DNA of 64,000 nt, from the NCBI GenBank assembly GCA_963930655.1, contig OZ005621.1:3583001-3647000 (forward strand), read 5' to 3'. The notes beneath the pieces were generated by a model. The model had not been told where the DNA came from. It ran no database searches and saw nothing but the letters and a program-made list of their open reading frames with translations. A program made the position numbers and the translations under genes. The stretch comes from Myrica gale (taxonomy: Eukaryota > Streptophyta > Magnoliopsida > Fagales > Myricaceae). Each line of letters opens with the position of its first letter. Position 1 is the first letter of the stretch. This document shows, in pieces, positions 1-13,084 of the stretch.

Positions 1-1439
1 CATCAGGTATGCTCTATAAGCTGATCATTTGATATTGATAATTGTTGAAAGTTTATTTCTTCGGAGAAGCTGATTGAACCGAAGAATGGATTGACATTCT
101 TGAGTTTTTCTTGAATTATCATTTTAAAGGGAGGCTGCGATTCATTTTGTAAGTGATTCTTCAATATACTTGTTAACAATTGGCCTCGTGCCATTTCTTA
201 CGAGTTGTTAGACTAATGCTGGAAGAGGAAGTTTATGGTATGTACCTTGTTTAGCTTCTAGATCAAATGGATGATTGTAATTGACCACTTGGTGGTTCGG
301 TTATTGCACATTAGACCTCTTAACTAGGACAAAAGAGTAATGTACTACAGGCAGAGTAAGCTACAATTGTTCTTTCCTTTTTCCTTTGAGTTATGAGGAC
401 TGCAGAGCTCAGAGCCCTTAGCTTTTTGTATGATTTTCCAATAACTTCCTTATGTGCTTTGCGGCTTACTTCTCGGAATTTGTGGCTTTATAAGCAGTTC
501 TTGTTATTCAGGCACTGGCCTTTTCTTTTAGATCATCCCTGGGCATTTTTTTCTGGTTTCATTACATTACAGTCCGGTGAAAAGATACTGAGAGTTGATG
601 GTGTTAGTGTTTGAGTGCTGGCAAAATTCTTCACCCACCCTCTAGGTGTTAATAGGGTCTAAACCGGATTTATTCAGATGGCATAATGAAGGGACTACTT
701 ATTTACAGAACTTGGCAACCTTAACCATTTTCCTTGCTCTAGTAGAGTTTATGTTCAGTGATAGGGTAGTGATAACTCATCAAAGTCATGTACTCATAAG
801 AGAAAGAAGCTAGCTTGGGTCTCATCCCTGAAATGGCATCCATCCAGATGCTAGTCACATCTATCTCAACAAAGTTTCTAATATTGGAGTGCCCCTGTTA
901 TTTTTGAAGCATGCAGCTCTTTACGGTGCTTGGACAAAATATCAAGATGTATAATTGATATCAAAAATTTCTTTATGTCACGCTTCTCTTGTTTTTTTCT
1001 GTTGTTTCTGTTGGCTGGGCCGCTTATGCCAGTTCTGTGTGAACTGTTGATAGGAGTAAAATTCGCTGTGTTTTGTAATTGTTTTTTTCTTGTCTATTTT
1101 TGGTAGTTTTATTTTTATTTTTTCAGACTACATTTGGTGTCCATCTCGGAATAATGCTGCTACAAACAATTGAGAAGAATAGTAATAGCTAGGTTCTGAG
1201 ATGACTAGTGGGTAAAGATCTCCAAAAGATAAAGCTGGACTTTGAGCAGAGTTTGTTTGATCCAAAGAAAGTGGATTCTGAACATCATCTATTTTTATAC
1301 TGTATATGGCAGTTTAGGCTCGTGCTAGCCCAAATTCATCAGAATCTGTGGTCTTTTCTGAGCACTGGAATATTATGAGCTAGTGCTTTTTGTTCTATGT
1401 TCTATCCAATGATTGACAATTACGCAATCAATATGGCAG
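1..1439 (+). other. Intron or upstream part of the MRPL43 gene
   Basis: No exon was recognised here. The first visible MRPL43 exon starts at 1440 in the middle of an Arg codon, so an upstream exon must exist. Nothing in 1-1439 looks like the expected N-terminus (a short segment with a Trp-rich, Gly-Ser-rich start). The stretch is therefore most simply intron, with exon 1 left of the window. It is AT-rich with T-runs before 1439, as expected upstream of an acceptor. Short open frames at 3-194 and 393-614 show no recognisable protein. Confidence 0.55.
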
Positions 1440-1810
1440 GGCATTTATGGAGTCACATCTACCAGCATTTAGAGAGAAAAATCCTCAGCTAGAAGTTGTT
1501 ACTGAACTCATTCGTGGTCAGCATCCACATTTGAAAGGCTTTTATCGTAAGGCCCTTCTCTCTTCCTCTCTCTCATGCTAGATGACTTTAAAAACGCCGT
1601 CTAGAGTTTAAACAAGGATTTCTTGTGCCAAATGTAGGGAACAAAAATGAACGGGTGATCTGTGTGAAGAATCTGGATCAAGAAGACGTCCTTCTACACG
1701 CAACCAGGTTAAGGAATGCATTGGGACGAAAGGTGGTGAAACTGAAGACAAGACATGTAACCAAACACCCTAGTGTGCAGGGTACGTGGACAACTGATGT
1801 AAAATTTTGA
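1440..1810 (+). CDS. MRPL43: Mitochondrial large-subunit ribosomal protein mL43 (L51/S25/CI-B8 domain), 3' part
   Basis: Two exons are visible, 1440-1546 and 1638-1810, with a GTAAGG donor and a TAG acceptor; the Arg codon split at 1546/1638 keeps the frame. The product has the L51/S25/CI-B8 thioredoxin-like fold domain: first AFMESHLPAFREKNPQ and the GQHPHLKGFYR stretch, then NERVICVKNL, RNALGRKVVKL and TRHVTKHPSVQGTW, ending VKF-stop. This agrees almost residue for residue with the plant protein I remember (Arabidopsis At3g59650 type, about 119 aa). The family sits in the mitochondrial large ribosomal subunit. About 93 codons are present, so only the N-terminal 25 or so residues are missing, outside the window. 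The gene is convergent with eIF2A. The identification is firm; the missing first exon is inferred. Confidence 0.92.
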
Positions 1811-2342
1811 GGCACAAGAAAAGTGCCCTCTGAGCCTGAGGGGCATCTTTTGGTGTCATTATTTTCCTTTAACCACAAGTACAGGCCTAGTGGAACCATC
1901 ACTTCTAGTCGTGATAGGTTGTGCTATCTGGCTAAACGCTTTAGATACTGTAACCACAGTTGGAATTCTTTTATGGCATCTACCCGCTTTTGTTTTGATC
2001 TGAATAATGACATGCAGTTGGGTATTCATGTTTCTTGTAATCCGAATGTACTCGTCACAAGAATGGTGTCAATCTGAGAAAAGGTGTTTGCTTCCTATGG
2101 ATATGGTAATGGATGACTAAAGCTCAGGCGTCTTTTCTTGGCTAATGATGTTGTTTGTATTTCTAGGCTTGAATATTTGAATGTTTATGGCTGGTAAAAG
2201 GAAACCTAGTTTACATGTAGTTAGGCTCTATAATTGAACATTTGGTAAATCCGGAGTTAGGCTATCATTTGTAGGCTCTTCCGGTCTTCTCAGGTTCTTC
2301 CAACCCCACCCTTTTGCTCGAGCCAAAAAAAAAACAAAGGTG

Positions 2343-2555
2343 ATGTTCGTTTACCACTTTTTTTTAGGATTTGAATCATACTTTTTTTTTACAATCCAAA
2401 TATCGTAAAACACACGTATTCCAATACAACACTTTATTACTTTTTTTATAAACATCAATTTCTTTTAACTTCTGCACGCATGCCAGTACAACTTTAACAT
2501 CACCTAAATATTCACAACTTTATCAGAATCATACAAATTTCTTTTAAACGAACAT
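2343..2555. mobile_element. MITE, family B (terminal ATGTTCGTTT), copy 1
   Basis: A 213-bp AT-rich segment bounded by ATGTTCGTTT at the left and its exact inverse AAACGAACAT at the right. The right part contains an ACATCACCTAAA-like stretch shared with the copy at 47616-47795. It has no coding capacity and the target duplication is not clear. Confidence 0.6.
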
Positions 2556-2563
2556 GCCGGTGC

Positions 2564-2628
2564 ACACCATTTGTTTGGGTAGCCAGGTACACCATTTGTT
2601 TGGGTAGCCAGGTGCACCATTTGTTTGA
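2564..2628 (+). repeat. 25-bp minisatellite, about 2.6 copies
   Basis: The unit ACACCATTTGTTTGGGTAGC plus CAGGT occurs at 2564-2588 and 2589-2613, followed by a partial third copy to 2628. The copies differ by single bases. It directly adjoins the right end of the MITE at 2343-2555. Confidence 0.85.
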
Positions 2629-3634
2629 CGCATATTGCAATTCTACCATGTAAAATTTTCCTTAACTGTATGAGTTGTGAACTAAATGGAAATCTTTTCC
2701 ATCTCATACTTTGTTGGACAATTCTATCTATATCGAATTCAAGAAAATTTCCCCCCATTTCGACAAACAAACAAAAAAGAAGTGACCTCGCCTTTAAGGT
2801 TGACAAGGGACCTGTCTCTGAGAAAGAGCACCTTTAGAGCCCTGTTTTGATGAAAGCAGATGAGGTTGAGAACCATCTTTTTGCAATGTAAAACCATGGG
2901 CAGAAGGAATTCGCTCTCAGGCCCCTCCTTGCACTTGGCTCAGCCGAAGAGATAACCATCAAGCATGAAAAAAAGAAGAAGCAAAGTCAACATTATTTAG
3001 TCCACCCCTCGAACATGCATTGCCCCCATGTGAGGGTCCGACAAAGTTCATTTACCCACGATCTCATGTTCTAACCTGTTTATTAGCGACTCCTAGGTCA
3101 TAATCTAAAGCATAGGGGAGGAACTTGCTCAACTTCCTTTCCTCAAATTTTTATAGACAAGGAGAGATAAGACAACCACAGGTACAAAGTAGTCATTTCT
3201 AACTGTAAAAAACCACAATCTCCGATTGAGGACCATCATTATTGGTGCAGCTCTAGCTTGAAACATCTATTAACTTCTGGTACTGCAGGAAATAATTAGA
3301 TCTACCATCTATCATATAATGTTACAGATCTAGCAAGACAACATTCCTAGTTCTCCTTTCCTCATCATATTCTCTGGTAAAAGTACCAAAGCATGACAGT
3401 CAGCATCTGATAATAAGTCGCATGCTTGCGGTTGAATGCTTTAATTTCAACCACCTCAAAATTGTTTATGAAATGCAAAGCCGAAATCTCACTGGAGGAA
3501 TAACTATATGCAGAAACCGGCTCAAGAAGGTCAACTGCAGGGGAAATTCATAGCAGACGCCTCAAAGTCATATTCAGGTGCACCAATTGTAGCTGATCGA
3601 TTAAGAAGCAACTTGACAACACTCCTGCATTTAA

Positions 3635-6600
3635 TCATGAATCATTGGCAGCCTCGGCACCCTCACCAGCCCTTTTCTCCTTCTGTTTCTCCCGTTTTTT
3701 CTTGTTTCGCAGAGCATTCTTGCTCATTGATCTAATTAATCAACAAACTGATGAGCATTTGACAGTGGAATCAGCACTATAAGAATCCAAACCATGAACC
3801 TAACAGATGAGAAATGAACTTACTCTTTAGGACTCTCCCCAAGCAGCTGCATCACAAAATCGTCAAATTACTCAAACCACATAAAGAAATTATCTACGTA
3901 ATTATAAAGAAATCAGATGTTGATAATGTATACCTCTGCCTGAATGGCAGCTGCGTTCTTAGCATGTGGTGGGCGATATGCTGCTGGCTTCTGCACAGAA
4001 GGGTTGTTGGAGGTGGTTTTTGTGGAGATCTGGGAAGATTTTGACCCTTGTCCTGAGATTTTTCCAGGCTATTTGGTAAGAAAAACAAAAATAGAAGTGA
4101 AATAGTCCGGAGGCAATTTGAGACTCAGAACACAAAGTACAAGACAGAACCTTGTGGTTTGGTTTCTTCGACCTTTAAACAGTCAATAGACTTGACGAGG
4201 TCAACAATTTCAGGATACCTATAGGGTGACTCCGGTTTCCAATCAACCTGTAGAGATGGTTTCCTCAGAAAATCTAAGTGCATAAGCTAAGCTGATAAAA
4301 GATCATTAAAAGAAGGGTCGCAATGAATCCTGACCTGGTACAACTTGTCAAACATCTTCTTGAAGTACAAGGATCCATTGAAGTGAAAAATTTTGACTCT
4401 TCATAAAAACAAACAGATTGCAAAATAATTCTTCAGAGTATGTTACTCATAATCATAAAATCTGTCTGAATTCAACCAACCAATCAAAGAGGATATTCCA
4501 TTTTTCTGATATAAATTCATAGCCCATGAATCAGATCGATGAAAGGGGGGTCATCTGAATGGTATTGAAGATCAAGAGCAGAAAATTACTTCGAAAATGT
4601 ACCCTCGATCAACCAAAATAGGGTTTAAGCATTCCTAGTTACAGTTCCAGATCAAGATGTGCAAAGATGCCTCAGTACACTCCATTCAGTGAGATGTACC
4701 TATCACCTATATCCCCCTCCTAATCACACAATGGACCACAATTTTGAAAAAAAAAAAGACTTACCCGTTATCAACTTGTAGTCTTGGGGCTGTTGTTGCA
4801 GTCATGAAATAGCGTCCGTCTGAGGACCATTCACTTGTAACAGACCACTCAGCCTTAGTTGCTCCAAGCTGCTTTTTCTCTACATAGTCCCAGAATACCT
4901 ACAGCGTAAACAAATTCAAAAGTGAACTGCAGATATAAGGACCAATATATGATGAGGTCCGCTGACATTTTGAATGCAGGAGTATGGGGGTGCTTATAGA
5001 GGCAGTTCTCTTAATTTTCAACCTTTCTTTCCCTTCAACTTTTCCATAAGTCAGAACCTAATCCAAAGACTTGGGGAACAAGTCGACAAAGTTCCAAAAA
5101 GTAAGAAATAAGCAAGTGAGAGTCTTAGGTATAGATTCTCAATTCTCAAATATCATAGTTTCCACTAATGATAAAATCACAACAATACCAATCGTGGTAA
5201 TACTTTCACCCCACCTTCTGATATCTCCACAAAAAGACTTGTAACAAGTGCCAAGTTCTAGCATTCCTTCTTTCAAAGAGAAAAAACAGAAGAACACAAA
5301 AGGCCTGGCAAAAGATTACTGACCGAGCACATGAAGAACCTATTAACGAACCATATTTTCTTATAAACTGATTATGCCGATCAACAATTTTTCCAAGTAC
5401 AGCGAATAAATCATGATCGCTGTTATTTTGAAAGGATGAGTCATAAGTCGTGGTAAATAGCAATTTGAACTACTTCCAAAATCATATAATACAAATAAGG
5501 TAAGGAGCTATTTGTCTGGTGCTATGATAAAATTCTTGGGATTTCTAGCATGTGTGTGTGTGTGTGTTTGAGTCTTGAGAACAGCCACTTCAAACAAAAA
5601 ATACCGAAGGATCAGACCACATCCGACCCATGCCTCCAAGGATTGCCACCCCGGGGGCCAACACTGGGTATTTAATCCTTTTTAAAAGAGGTAACAACAG
5701 AAAGCAAAAGGCTCTAATATGGCATACCATATCACCAGGTAAGTTACCGAAACCTGCCAAACATAGAACTGCAAGACAGAGAATTAAGGTCACAAATTCG
5801 AAATGCATGATTCTTTTCTTCAAGACAGATAGGCATGGTCAAAGAAAGAATGAGTTTTTCTGCCACCCACAAAACAGGTACTCTAAAATTTGATGTTCTG
5901 AAATGGTATGTGCTCAAATTTATATCCCATTGGAGGATACAATTTCCTTTCGGATTCCACCGAATAGTGTTGTAAGGTCCTGTTCCGAGCTCAAGTAGAG
6001 GATTACACTTCTTGTCAAACACAGTTGCTCTAGCAGGCATAACTGAAATTAGTTAAGGTGCGGCACAATAATCATGCCAAAAACTGGAAAAAGAAAAAAA
6101 TAATTCATAAATAGGTGAAAGCAGAACATATGGGCCCAAAACATCCCATTACATTTCAATTACACCACAATTCCCACACAAAACTGCACGGCATAAGCAT
6201 TCTTTAGAAAAAGAAAAAACCTTTCTGGAATTCGAAAACCTTGGACCATACAATTGACTCATGATCGGTCATTGAGGACCCACCAGTGGAGGATCCCTAC
6301 TCTGGATATTATTGTTGTCCCATCAGATCTTGCAAAATAATGATAATGACAATCATAATAAACAACTATGACTAAAAGGTGAAAACTTAAAAATCCAGTG
6401 TTTTCACAATCCAGAGATTTATGAATTGATTTGGTCCCACAAAACCTTCTAATCTCCATTATATGTTTCTTTAACTATGTTGCAGAAATTGAAGATACGG
6501 CCTCTTTGCTATACCTATCCGAATAAATGCAACATTATTTCTTTCCCCATTAAAGACCTCTGCCTATGTCAGGAGTTGTATTTCTGAAATGTGTAATGTG

Positions 6601-8682
6601 AAAGAAAAAGGATACATCCATAAACGACAGCAAATTCTGAACCAGAGTAAGACCACTGAACATCATGTACAGGGCCCTCTTTACCTGCAGTTTAGTCAAC
6701 AATCAGTTGCTTGCAGGCAGTCAGAACCAATATTTACCTTCCAGTAAAATTCAGAACATACGAAGAGACACGAGTCCTTCATAGGTCCCATCTGTTGTCA
6801 AGTAGTTGAGCTTTGTTTCTCCATAGTAACTTTGGTTGGTTTTATCAACATCTGACTGCACCACAACAAGAAGCCCAGAAGATCCACGATTCCACTTAAG
6901 TTGCACAGTTGAACATCGGAAAAAACTCCGACGAGCAATAGGTTGGCTCTGTGAATCCTTTTCACAAGCAAATATCTGGACACTGGCAGGAACCCCCTAC
7001 ATTGGGAGAGAATTTAACTTTGTAACAAACTAATATGAAACTTGACCATCAACCCTACTCCTAAAATGAAATCAGATCTGACTCTAGCTTGACTGCATCC
7101 TAGGCCACCAACCAGAGGTCCAGAGCTGCTGAACCTCCATACACTGCATATGTTAGCAAATCAATCAACTAATGTCCTGTGTATAAAGCTCCTTCGCTTA
7201 TTATGTTCTTACATATCTCTATCATGACTCACACCACTCCAATTTCAAAATTTTCTGCATCTAAAAGATTTCTTAAACTCTGACCTGCTCATTCTCGAGA
7301 TACCAAAATAACCATTTCAGCCAAACCTTAACTAAACACATGGGTCCAGCAAATTATCGAGTATTTTCTCAATTGTCGGTTGAGAGGATCTGGAATAAAA
7401 ACATAAAATCAAGGAATGAGAAGTATATATATCTTTTTCATTCTTTACCTTTCCCTTTAAGTACAAATTAGCTTAAGAAATTTTACCCAATATCCCTTCT
7501 TTATTCAACAAGGGAGTACAAACACAATACATTAAGTCGCTCGTTTCGGAAGACTGGAATATATATCACAAACTGGGATGACGAGTAGTTTCATGGTTTG
7601 TAGGGTGCATAACAGGTATCTTATAATTACTTTGTCATGAAAATTGCAAAACAACGGAAGCTATGCAGAACAATATACACTTGGGACATAATTAAACTGC
7701 ACCCAACATCCTCACATTATTCCAAGTTATCAGCTTCTGATATGCAAGAAGGAAACCTGGCCCTAAAATCAGCCTGGGCCTGTGGAGCACAAACCTTAGA
7801 TTCTGGAACAAATGCTGCCACATGGGACCCAGGTGCCTTGGAAAGTTCAAATGCAGCTACTCCAGCAACTCTTAGCCGATAGACAACTCCTTTGGAGAAA
7901 TCCCGAGCATCAAAAAATTGAATCTCATTAGTTGCCAGTCGACATGCAACAGCTTCATCAGAGCTAAAACGAATTGAGGGCCTGAAGGGAAGAAAATTCA
8001 ACAACTGATATTACTGGGAAAAAAAAACTGAATTGAAAACATGCATAGACTCTGATTTGCCAGAAAAGTGAGATTAAATGCTGTATGAGGTGCCATAATA
8101 ATATCATCTTGCATACTATCAAAATCACCTTGCATGCTAAAACCGGTTTACAATGAGATAAAAAAAATTTCAATTTTACCAAATTATTAGGCCTCAGAAA
8201 TTACAAGATTTACCATGTGGTGGCTGTCATGTTCTTTTGGAACTGATGATAAACAGGATCACCAGTCTCGGTACGCCATAAGATGATATTTTTTTCCTGT
8301 GGGGTTGTGGACTTCTGAAAGGTCTGGAGAAAATTCCCACATGGGGACAAGGTGGCTGCAGCAACATTGGGGACTTGAAAAGATCTGATTTCTTTGGAGC
8401 TGCTGGAATCATATATGCCAATTACAGAGTCTGCTTTCATCACCATGAGTCTGGATCCATCTTCACTGAATTTTGTACTCGTGCAAGGAACCTTTTCAAT
8501 CTTGATACCAAGTTGACCATTGCTGAATGGGGGTCCATTCCAGAGTGAAGCCCCTTCTGGTCCCCGGACTGGGAGAGGAGGAAGAAAAATGAGAGAGAGA
8601 AATAATTTACAACTGATACAATAAAAAACTGTAATTAGGTACCTAAAATCTGCAAAGATGGTGACGGGTCAATGGCAGCCAT
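3635..8682 (-). CDS. EIF2A: Eukaryotic translation initiation factor 2A (eIF2A), WD-repeat type
   Basis: Thirteen coding exons: 8682-8643, 8568-8214, 7981-7795, 6996-6762, 6684-6616, 6042-5941, 5768-5728, 4898-4765, 4398-4335, 4247-4146, 4068-3934, 3846-3824 and 3731-3635. They sum to 1584 nt, or 527 aa, close to plant eIF2A. The protein starts MAAIDPSPSLQILVRGPEG. Family blocks are visible: RLATNEIQFFDARDF, RVAGVAAFELSKAPGSHVAA, GPYNTIRWNPKGN, CLAGFGNLPGDM and AEWSVTSEWSSDGRYF, all part of the central beta-propeller. The basic tail has YRPPHAKNAAAIQAE, then NALRNKKKREKQKEK. eIF2A is a non-canonical initiation factor able to deliver initiator tRNA to the 40S subunit; this role is inferred from the family. 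The junction of exons 10 and 11 is the only doubtful one: donor GTTCTG at 4150 breaks the frame, whereas GTCTTG at 4145 keeps it, so the latter was used. The gene is convergent with MRPL43. Confidence 0.93.
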
Positions 8683-9450
8683 AGCAGGTTGACAGAGGTA
8701 CGTGTGAAGGAGGAGCTACACTGCTAACAAATGGTTGCAAAAGACAGTGTTAGGCATGGATCATCTCAAAAAGGATTTGCTTTGGCCAGCTAAGATTAAA
8801 AAGCCTGAAGCTGAAACGCTTAAGCCAACAACAGCTAAATACATTTATGTAAGTTTAAATTTCTGCACATTGTCCTGACATGACCATTCTTTCCTTTAAT
8901 TGTTATTCCAAGGGCTAAAATATAAAACGAGGCAGGAAGTGAACTGAAACCAACACTAAGAAGAACACAGCATCAGAAGAATAAATTAAATTCGCTGCCG
9001 AACCCAATCCGCTTGGTAGTAAACAAGTCAATCGCATGGAAACCGCCGTTGCAATGAATCCCATACCGTAGCATCCATAATATAATTCCGAGAAAATAAA
9101 TTGAACAATTACTGTTTCCATAAGTTTTAGCGGCCTCATATTTGAACTTTTAAATCCTCACGTCATACAAACAAAATATGCAACGTTCAATTTTTCATTT
9201 TGTATCTTTTCCGACAATATCCCGGCAATCGAACGCAACTTTAATCGTTTTAAGTGGAACATGGAGTGCTTCTATAGAGATAGAGACAGAGAGGGAGAGA
9301 GTTACCGGATCGAAGGATGCGACTAGAGAGTAGTGTGCAGGCGCCTGTAGTCAGGCGGAATATACACGACAATCAGAGAGCCAGAAACGACGTCGGAGAG
9401 CGATGAATTGTATATACGGTGCGCAGGTCGCTGAGTACTGCGGAATCAAA
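8683..9450 (-). promoter_or_regulatory. eIF2A 5' leader with an intron, and promoter side
   Basis: A leader exon is suggested above 9305, ending at a CCG/GTAACT donor near 9306. An acceptor TTAGCAG lies near 8719, giving a short leader segment before the ATG at 8682. The leader intron is thus about 590 bp. Upstream of about 9450 the sequence turns into AT-rich intergenic DNA. The transcription start itself was not located. Confidence 0.5.
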
Positions 9451-10211
9451 CCAACTAAAATAAAATGAATAAATATGATTATTTTCATTATAAACCCAAC
9501 CTCTAAAATTATTTTCAACTTGGGCCCAATCTACGAGTGATCTGTTACGTGGGCATTTATTGGGCTGGGCTCAATTTAAGCAGAACGGACACCTGTGATG
9601 GGCCGTTAAATATATCGGATCACGAATAAATTGGATTCAAACCTGGAAACAACTTTGCCACGCTTAGAAAAAAAAAAAAAAAAAACTTGGTCACTCTCTC
9701 CAGCTCTACATCTTTTAATGTACAATTTTATCTCATTCTTGCATTTGTTTTGACATTTCTGTTATAATTTTATGATAATATGAAAAAAATTCGACTGCTT
9801 AATTTCAAAATAATAGTAAAAATCTAAAGTGTATATGTTGTTGAATTTTTCAAGAATTTTAAGATATTTTCACTCTCTATACTCGAACTATTAAAATTCA
9901 TTGATATGTGTTTTTAAATAAAATTTGACGATCAAAATCATATCACATGTGTTCTAAATAGGTTGTATGTCACGGTTTTGACAATTAAACCTTACTAAAA
10001 AGCGCAGTAAATTAATGAATTTTGATCATTCGAAGGTTCAGTGTCACAAACTTGATAGTTTGATAAAATTTCTCCCATAAATTATGTGTAGCATGCTTTT
10101 TATTATTGGACATTGCAAGAATATTGTCCACAAGGATGTAAAAGCTAATTGTGGTATTGTCAGATATACCCCACTTATTTGTAAGTAGAAGAAAATCTAC
10201 ATTAACTAGGT

Positions 10212-10384
10212 ATGTTTGTTTGCCGAAATTTTGGAGAATATTCTCAAAAATTTTGGAATATTTTGAATGTAAGTTTATTGGGGTTTGTGAAGAGTTTGAA
10301 ATGTATGTGTAAAAGTTAAAATTTTTTATATATGTTTATTTTGTTTGAAATTTTGGACTCCCAAAATTTTGGACAAACAAACAT
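10212..10384. mobile_element. MITE, family A (terminal TGTTTGTTTG), copy 1
   Basis: A 173-bp element with ATGTTTGTTTGCCGAAATTT at the left and the inverse AAATTTTGGACAAACAAACAT at the right. The interior carries the family sequence GGGGTTTGTGAAGAGT in inverted orientation relative to the copies at 29168 and 46813. It is non-coding. Confidence 0.75.
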
Positions 10385-11403
10385 GTTCAATATAATATGT
10401 TGACGTTGGTGAAGGACAAGATAGCTACCTAGATTGATTGGATTTTTCCTTGAAGCAAGATAGTGCATTTTCTTTTTATTTTAAAAGAAAAAACAATCTT
10501 TTTCTGATCCACCAAAGATCCGTATACTAAAGAAATTAATTAGTTGAAAATCTTCCGACAAAGTTAAAACATCAAAGTAATCCTGCCGCTAATCTTGTCA
10601 TTAGAAGTGAGAGGTGCATTATTTTCTATTTAAATAATAATAATAATAATAATAATAATGATTCCCAACCGACCTTAGATAGAATGATAGGTCATTTATT
10701 TCTCTCTTTTTTGAGAAATTAAAATAAAATAATTACAGCCTCAAGGGACTAGCACTTATGAGCTTACTCCATCTAAGTTTTTAAGTTAAAAACCTTTTCT
10801 ATGCTATCAATTCTTTGGAGTTACTAAGGACTGATAACTCGATAATTATTCGATCTATGTAGAATAGAGGGACTGCATAAGTCTAGAGATTAGTTAAAAT
10901 GTGCATAAATTAGTCCCAACACCCTATTATCAAAAATTAAAATTAAAATTAGAAGTGTTAAAACAGTGATTCCGGTGAAGGTATACATCACCATCATTAA
11001 GAAAGTGGAATGGAAGATGTTTTCTTTGTGAAAAGCATGTGCATTGACAACGATTTTGCACCTTCAAGAAGCCTTTTTGAACTCGCCAGGGGAAATGTTG
11101 ACCCCATCAACGATCGACATTATTCACCAACTACATTGAATAAGGGAAATTATTATACTCAATGGTTCTTGTTTCTTTCCCCCATGGGAGGCTTCTGGTT
11201 TTAGTTAATGTTATGCTTAAATGAGGGGTTATATTAGTGTTAATTCGTCTTGTCTTGATAGATTAAAGAATTGTTTCAAATTTTGTTGTGAAACTTTGAA
11301 CTTACAACGATCAAATATTCAAATTTAAAACTTCAATCATATAGAGAATGCTTTATTCTATTCAACCATCACTTCCATGACATTGTATCATTGTCACGTC
11401 TTA

Positions 11404-11570
11404 GGATATGTTTGTTTGCCCAAAATTTTTAACAAAACAAATATACTTCAAATTTTTTAATTTTTACACATACACTTCAATCTTTTTACAAACCCCATTA
11501 AACTTCAACATTCAAAATATTTTCAAAATTTTAGAAATATTCTCCAAAATTTCGATAAACAAACACCAAC
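11404..11570. mobile_element. MITE, family A, copy 2, with TTA target duplication
   Basis: The element is bounded by GGATATGTTTGTTTGCCC and the inverse GATAAACAAACACCAAC, and flanked on both sides by TTA (11401-11403 and 11571-11573). A 3-bp TTA duplication and a G-NNNN-TGTTTGTTT end fit a Tourist-like PIF/Harbinger MITE. The superfamily assignment rests on this one copy. Confidence 0.7.
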
Positions 11571-11756
11571 TTAGTAATCTGATTGGTAAGGAAGGAAGTC
11601 TCCTTAATTAATTTGGATTGTCTCATTATTCAAAACTAAATCCTGGAAATTTTGAAATTCTTCATGCAGAGGTAAGTATATGTTTGTTCAAATGTAATTG
11701 CATTCCATTATCTGCCAAAAAAGACAAATTAGGACATACATAATGGGAAAAAAAAG

Positions 11757-11872
11757 AAGAAGCATAACCACTAGGGGAGTTAACCTAGCTAATTATGCCT
11801 TTTTTGTACGGAAAGAAAGAAGCATAATCATCGGGGGAGTTGCTCGGCTAATTATGCCTTTCTGACCACGTG
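11757..11872 (+). repeat. Tandem duplication of a unit of about 57 bp
   Basis: Two diverged copies, about 11757-11814 and 11817-11872, both start AGAAGCATAA, contain GGGGGAGTT or AGGGGAGTT, and end GCTAATTATGCCTTT. No coding sense is apparent. Confidence 0.8.
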
Positions 11873-13084
11873 TGCAGTTAAGTTAAAGACTCGCTTAGAA
11901 AAAACGCGACTCGAACTCACTCTCACACTCAAACACCCGTTAGTTCTGCTCTTCGATGCACACCCTTTCTTTGTTGACTTTGGTGATGTTTCAGATTCAA
12001 ACACGAATAGAAATAAGGAAAATCCATGACGGCAGCCATGATTTCTGTAATCCCAACAAGATTGGTCTCTAAAACGACACGGAGGTTAACTCCCATTAAA
12101 AATACCATGTTTGGCTTTTCAACTTGTTCACGGACGGAACGGACTCCATAGATCAGTATAAAACTCTCCAACCAATCCATCTGTGATCTGTCGTCGTCAT
12201 TTGAAAATGGAGCATTTGTGTACGTTTTGACCATGCAATATAAACAAACAACTTTGTGCGGGAAGAACGAGAATTAAATAGTGTCATCGGTGAGTTTGTC
12301 TTGCTTTTTTATTTTTTCTCGGAGGAGTTCGCTATCATTGAATCCTTCAGCCATGCAAGAATTAACGGTTGATGTCCTATTCAACCCGGGCCGCTTTGGC
12401 TTTATCAGGATTATATAAGCCATGTTTTCTGGCATAATTGCAGGTTGGCAGCATTCTCGCGAGACTCCTAAGCATTGGGTAGCTCCTATATATGGGTCGA
12501 ATGAGACTGACCAACTACCAAGCCCCCAGCTCGCAACAGCCTATAAACTAAACGAAACTGTGATACAAACGAGCTATATATACATCCAATAAGATAGCTA
12601 GGATTAATTCCAAACGAATCTCAATTCAGCGATGCTTGACTGCTTGTCTTGATCTGGTGGGATCAAACCTCCTTATCTGAAGAAGATATTTAATTGCAAG
12701 CAGTGAAACAAAAGGATCAACAGTATTTTTTTAAAAACAAAAAGGAGGAGGGATATATAGCATAATAATCCACTTTGAGCGGGACGAGGGGAGTAATCCT
12801 ACCGTAAAATATTCGGTTTGAGCTATAGTTATTGCTTATTGGGCGAACTCGTCGTTACAATACCAACAAGATCACCATCAATTTCAACCTATCTATTAGG
12901 CCCAGATGAACAATAGACGGTTGAATTTGAGACCGTTCAAATATAGTAAACATAACAAAATAGTATTTACATATTATTGGTTTGTCCTAAGGTCCACGTC
13001 ATTGTATACTGAATTCAAACGAGTATATATATTTGAAAAATTTATAAATCACACAATAGGCTTTAGCGTTTATTTTAAAAAAAA

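Larger units (their letters stand above)
1811..3634. other. Convergent intergenic region with the 3' UTRs of MRPL43 and eIF2A
   Basis: The MRPL43 3' UTR probably runs to about 2250 and the eIF2A 3' UTR starts below 3634. Between them lie a MITE (2343-2555) and a short minisatellite (2564-2628), listed separately. No open frame here resembles a protein. Confidence 0.6.

Noticed and set aside
11929-12234. 101-codon minus-strand open frame
   Set aside because: No recognisable domain, no splice partners, and codons look like ordinary AT-rich spacer.
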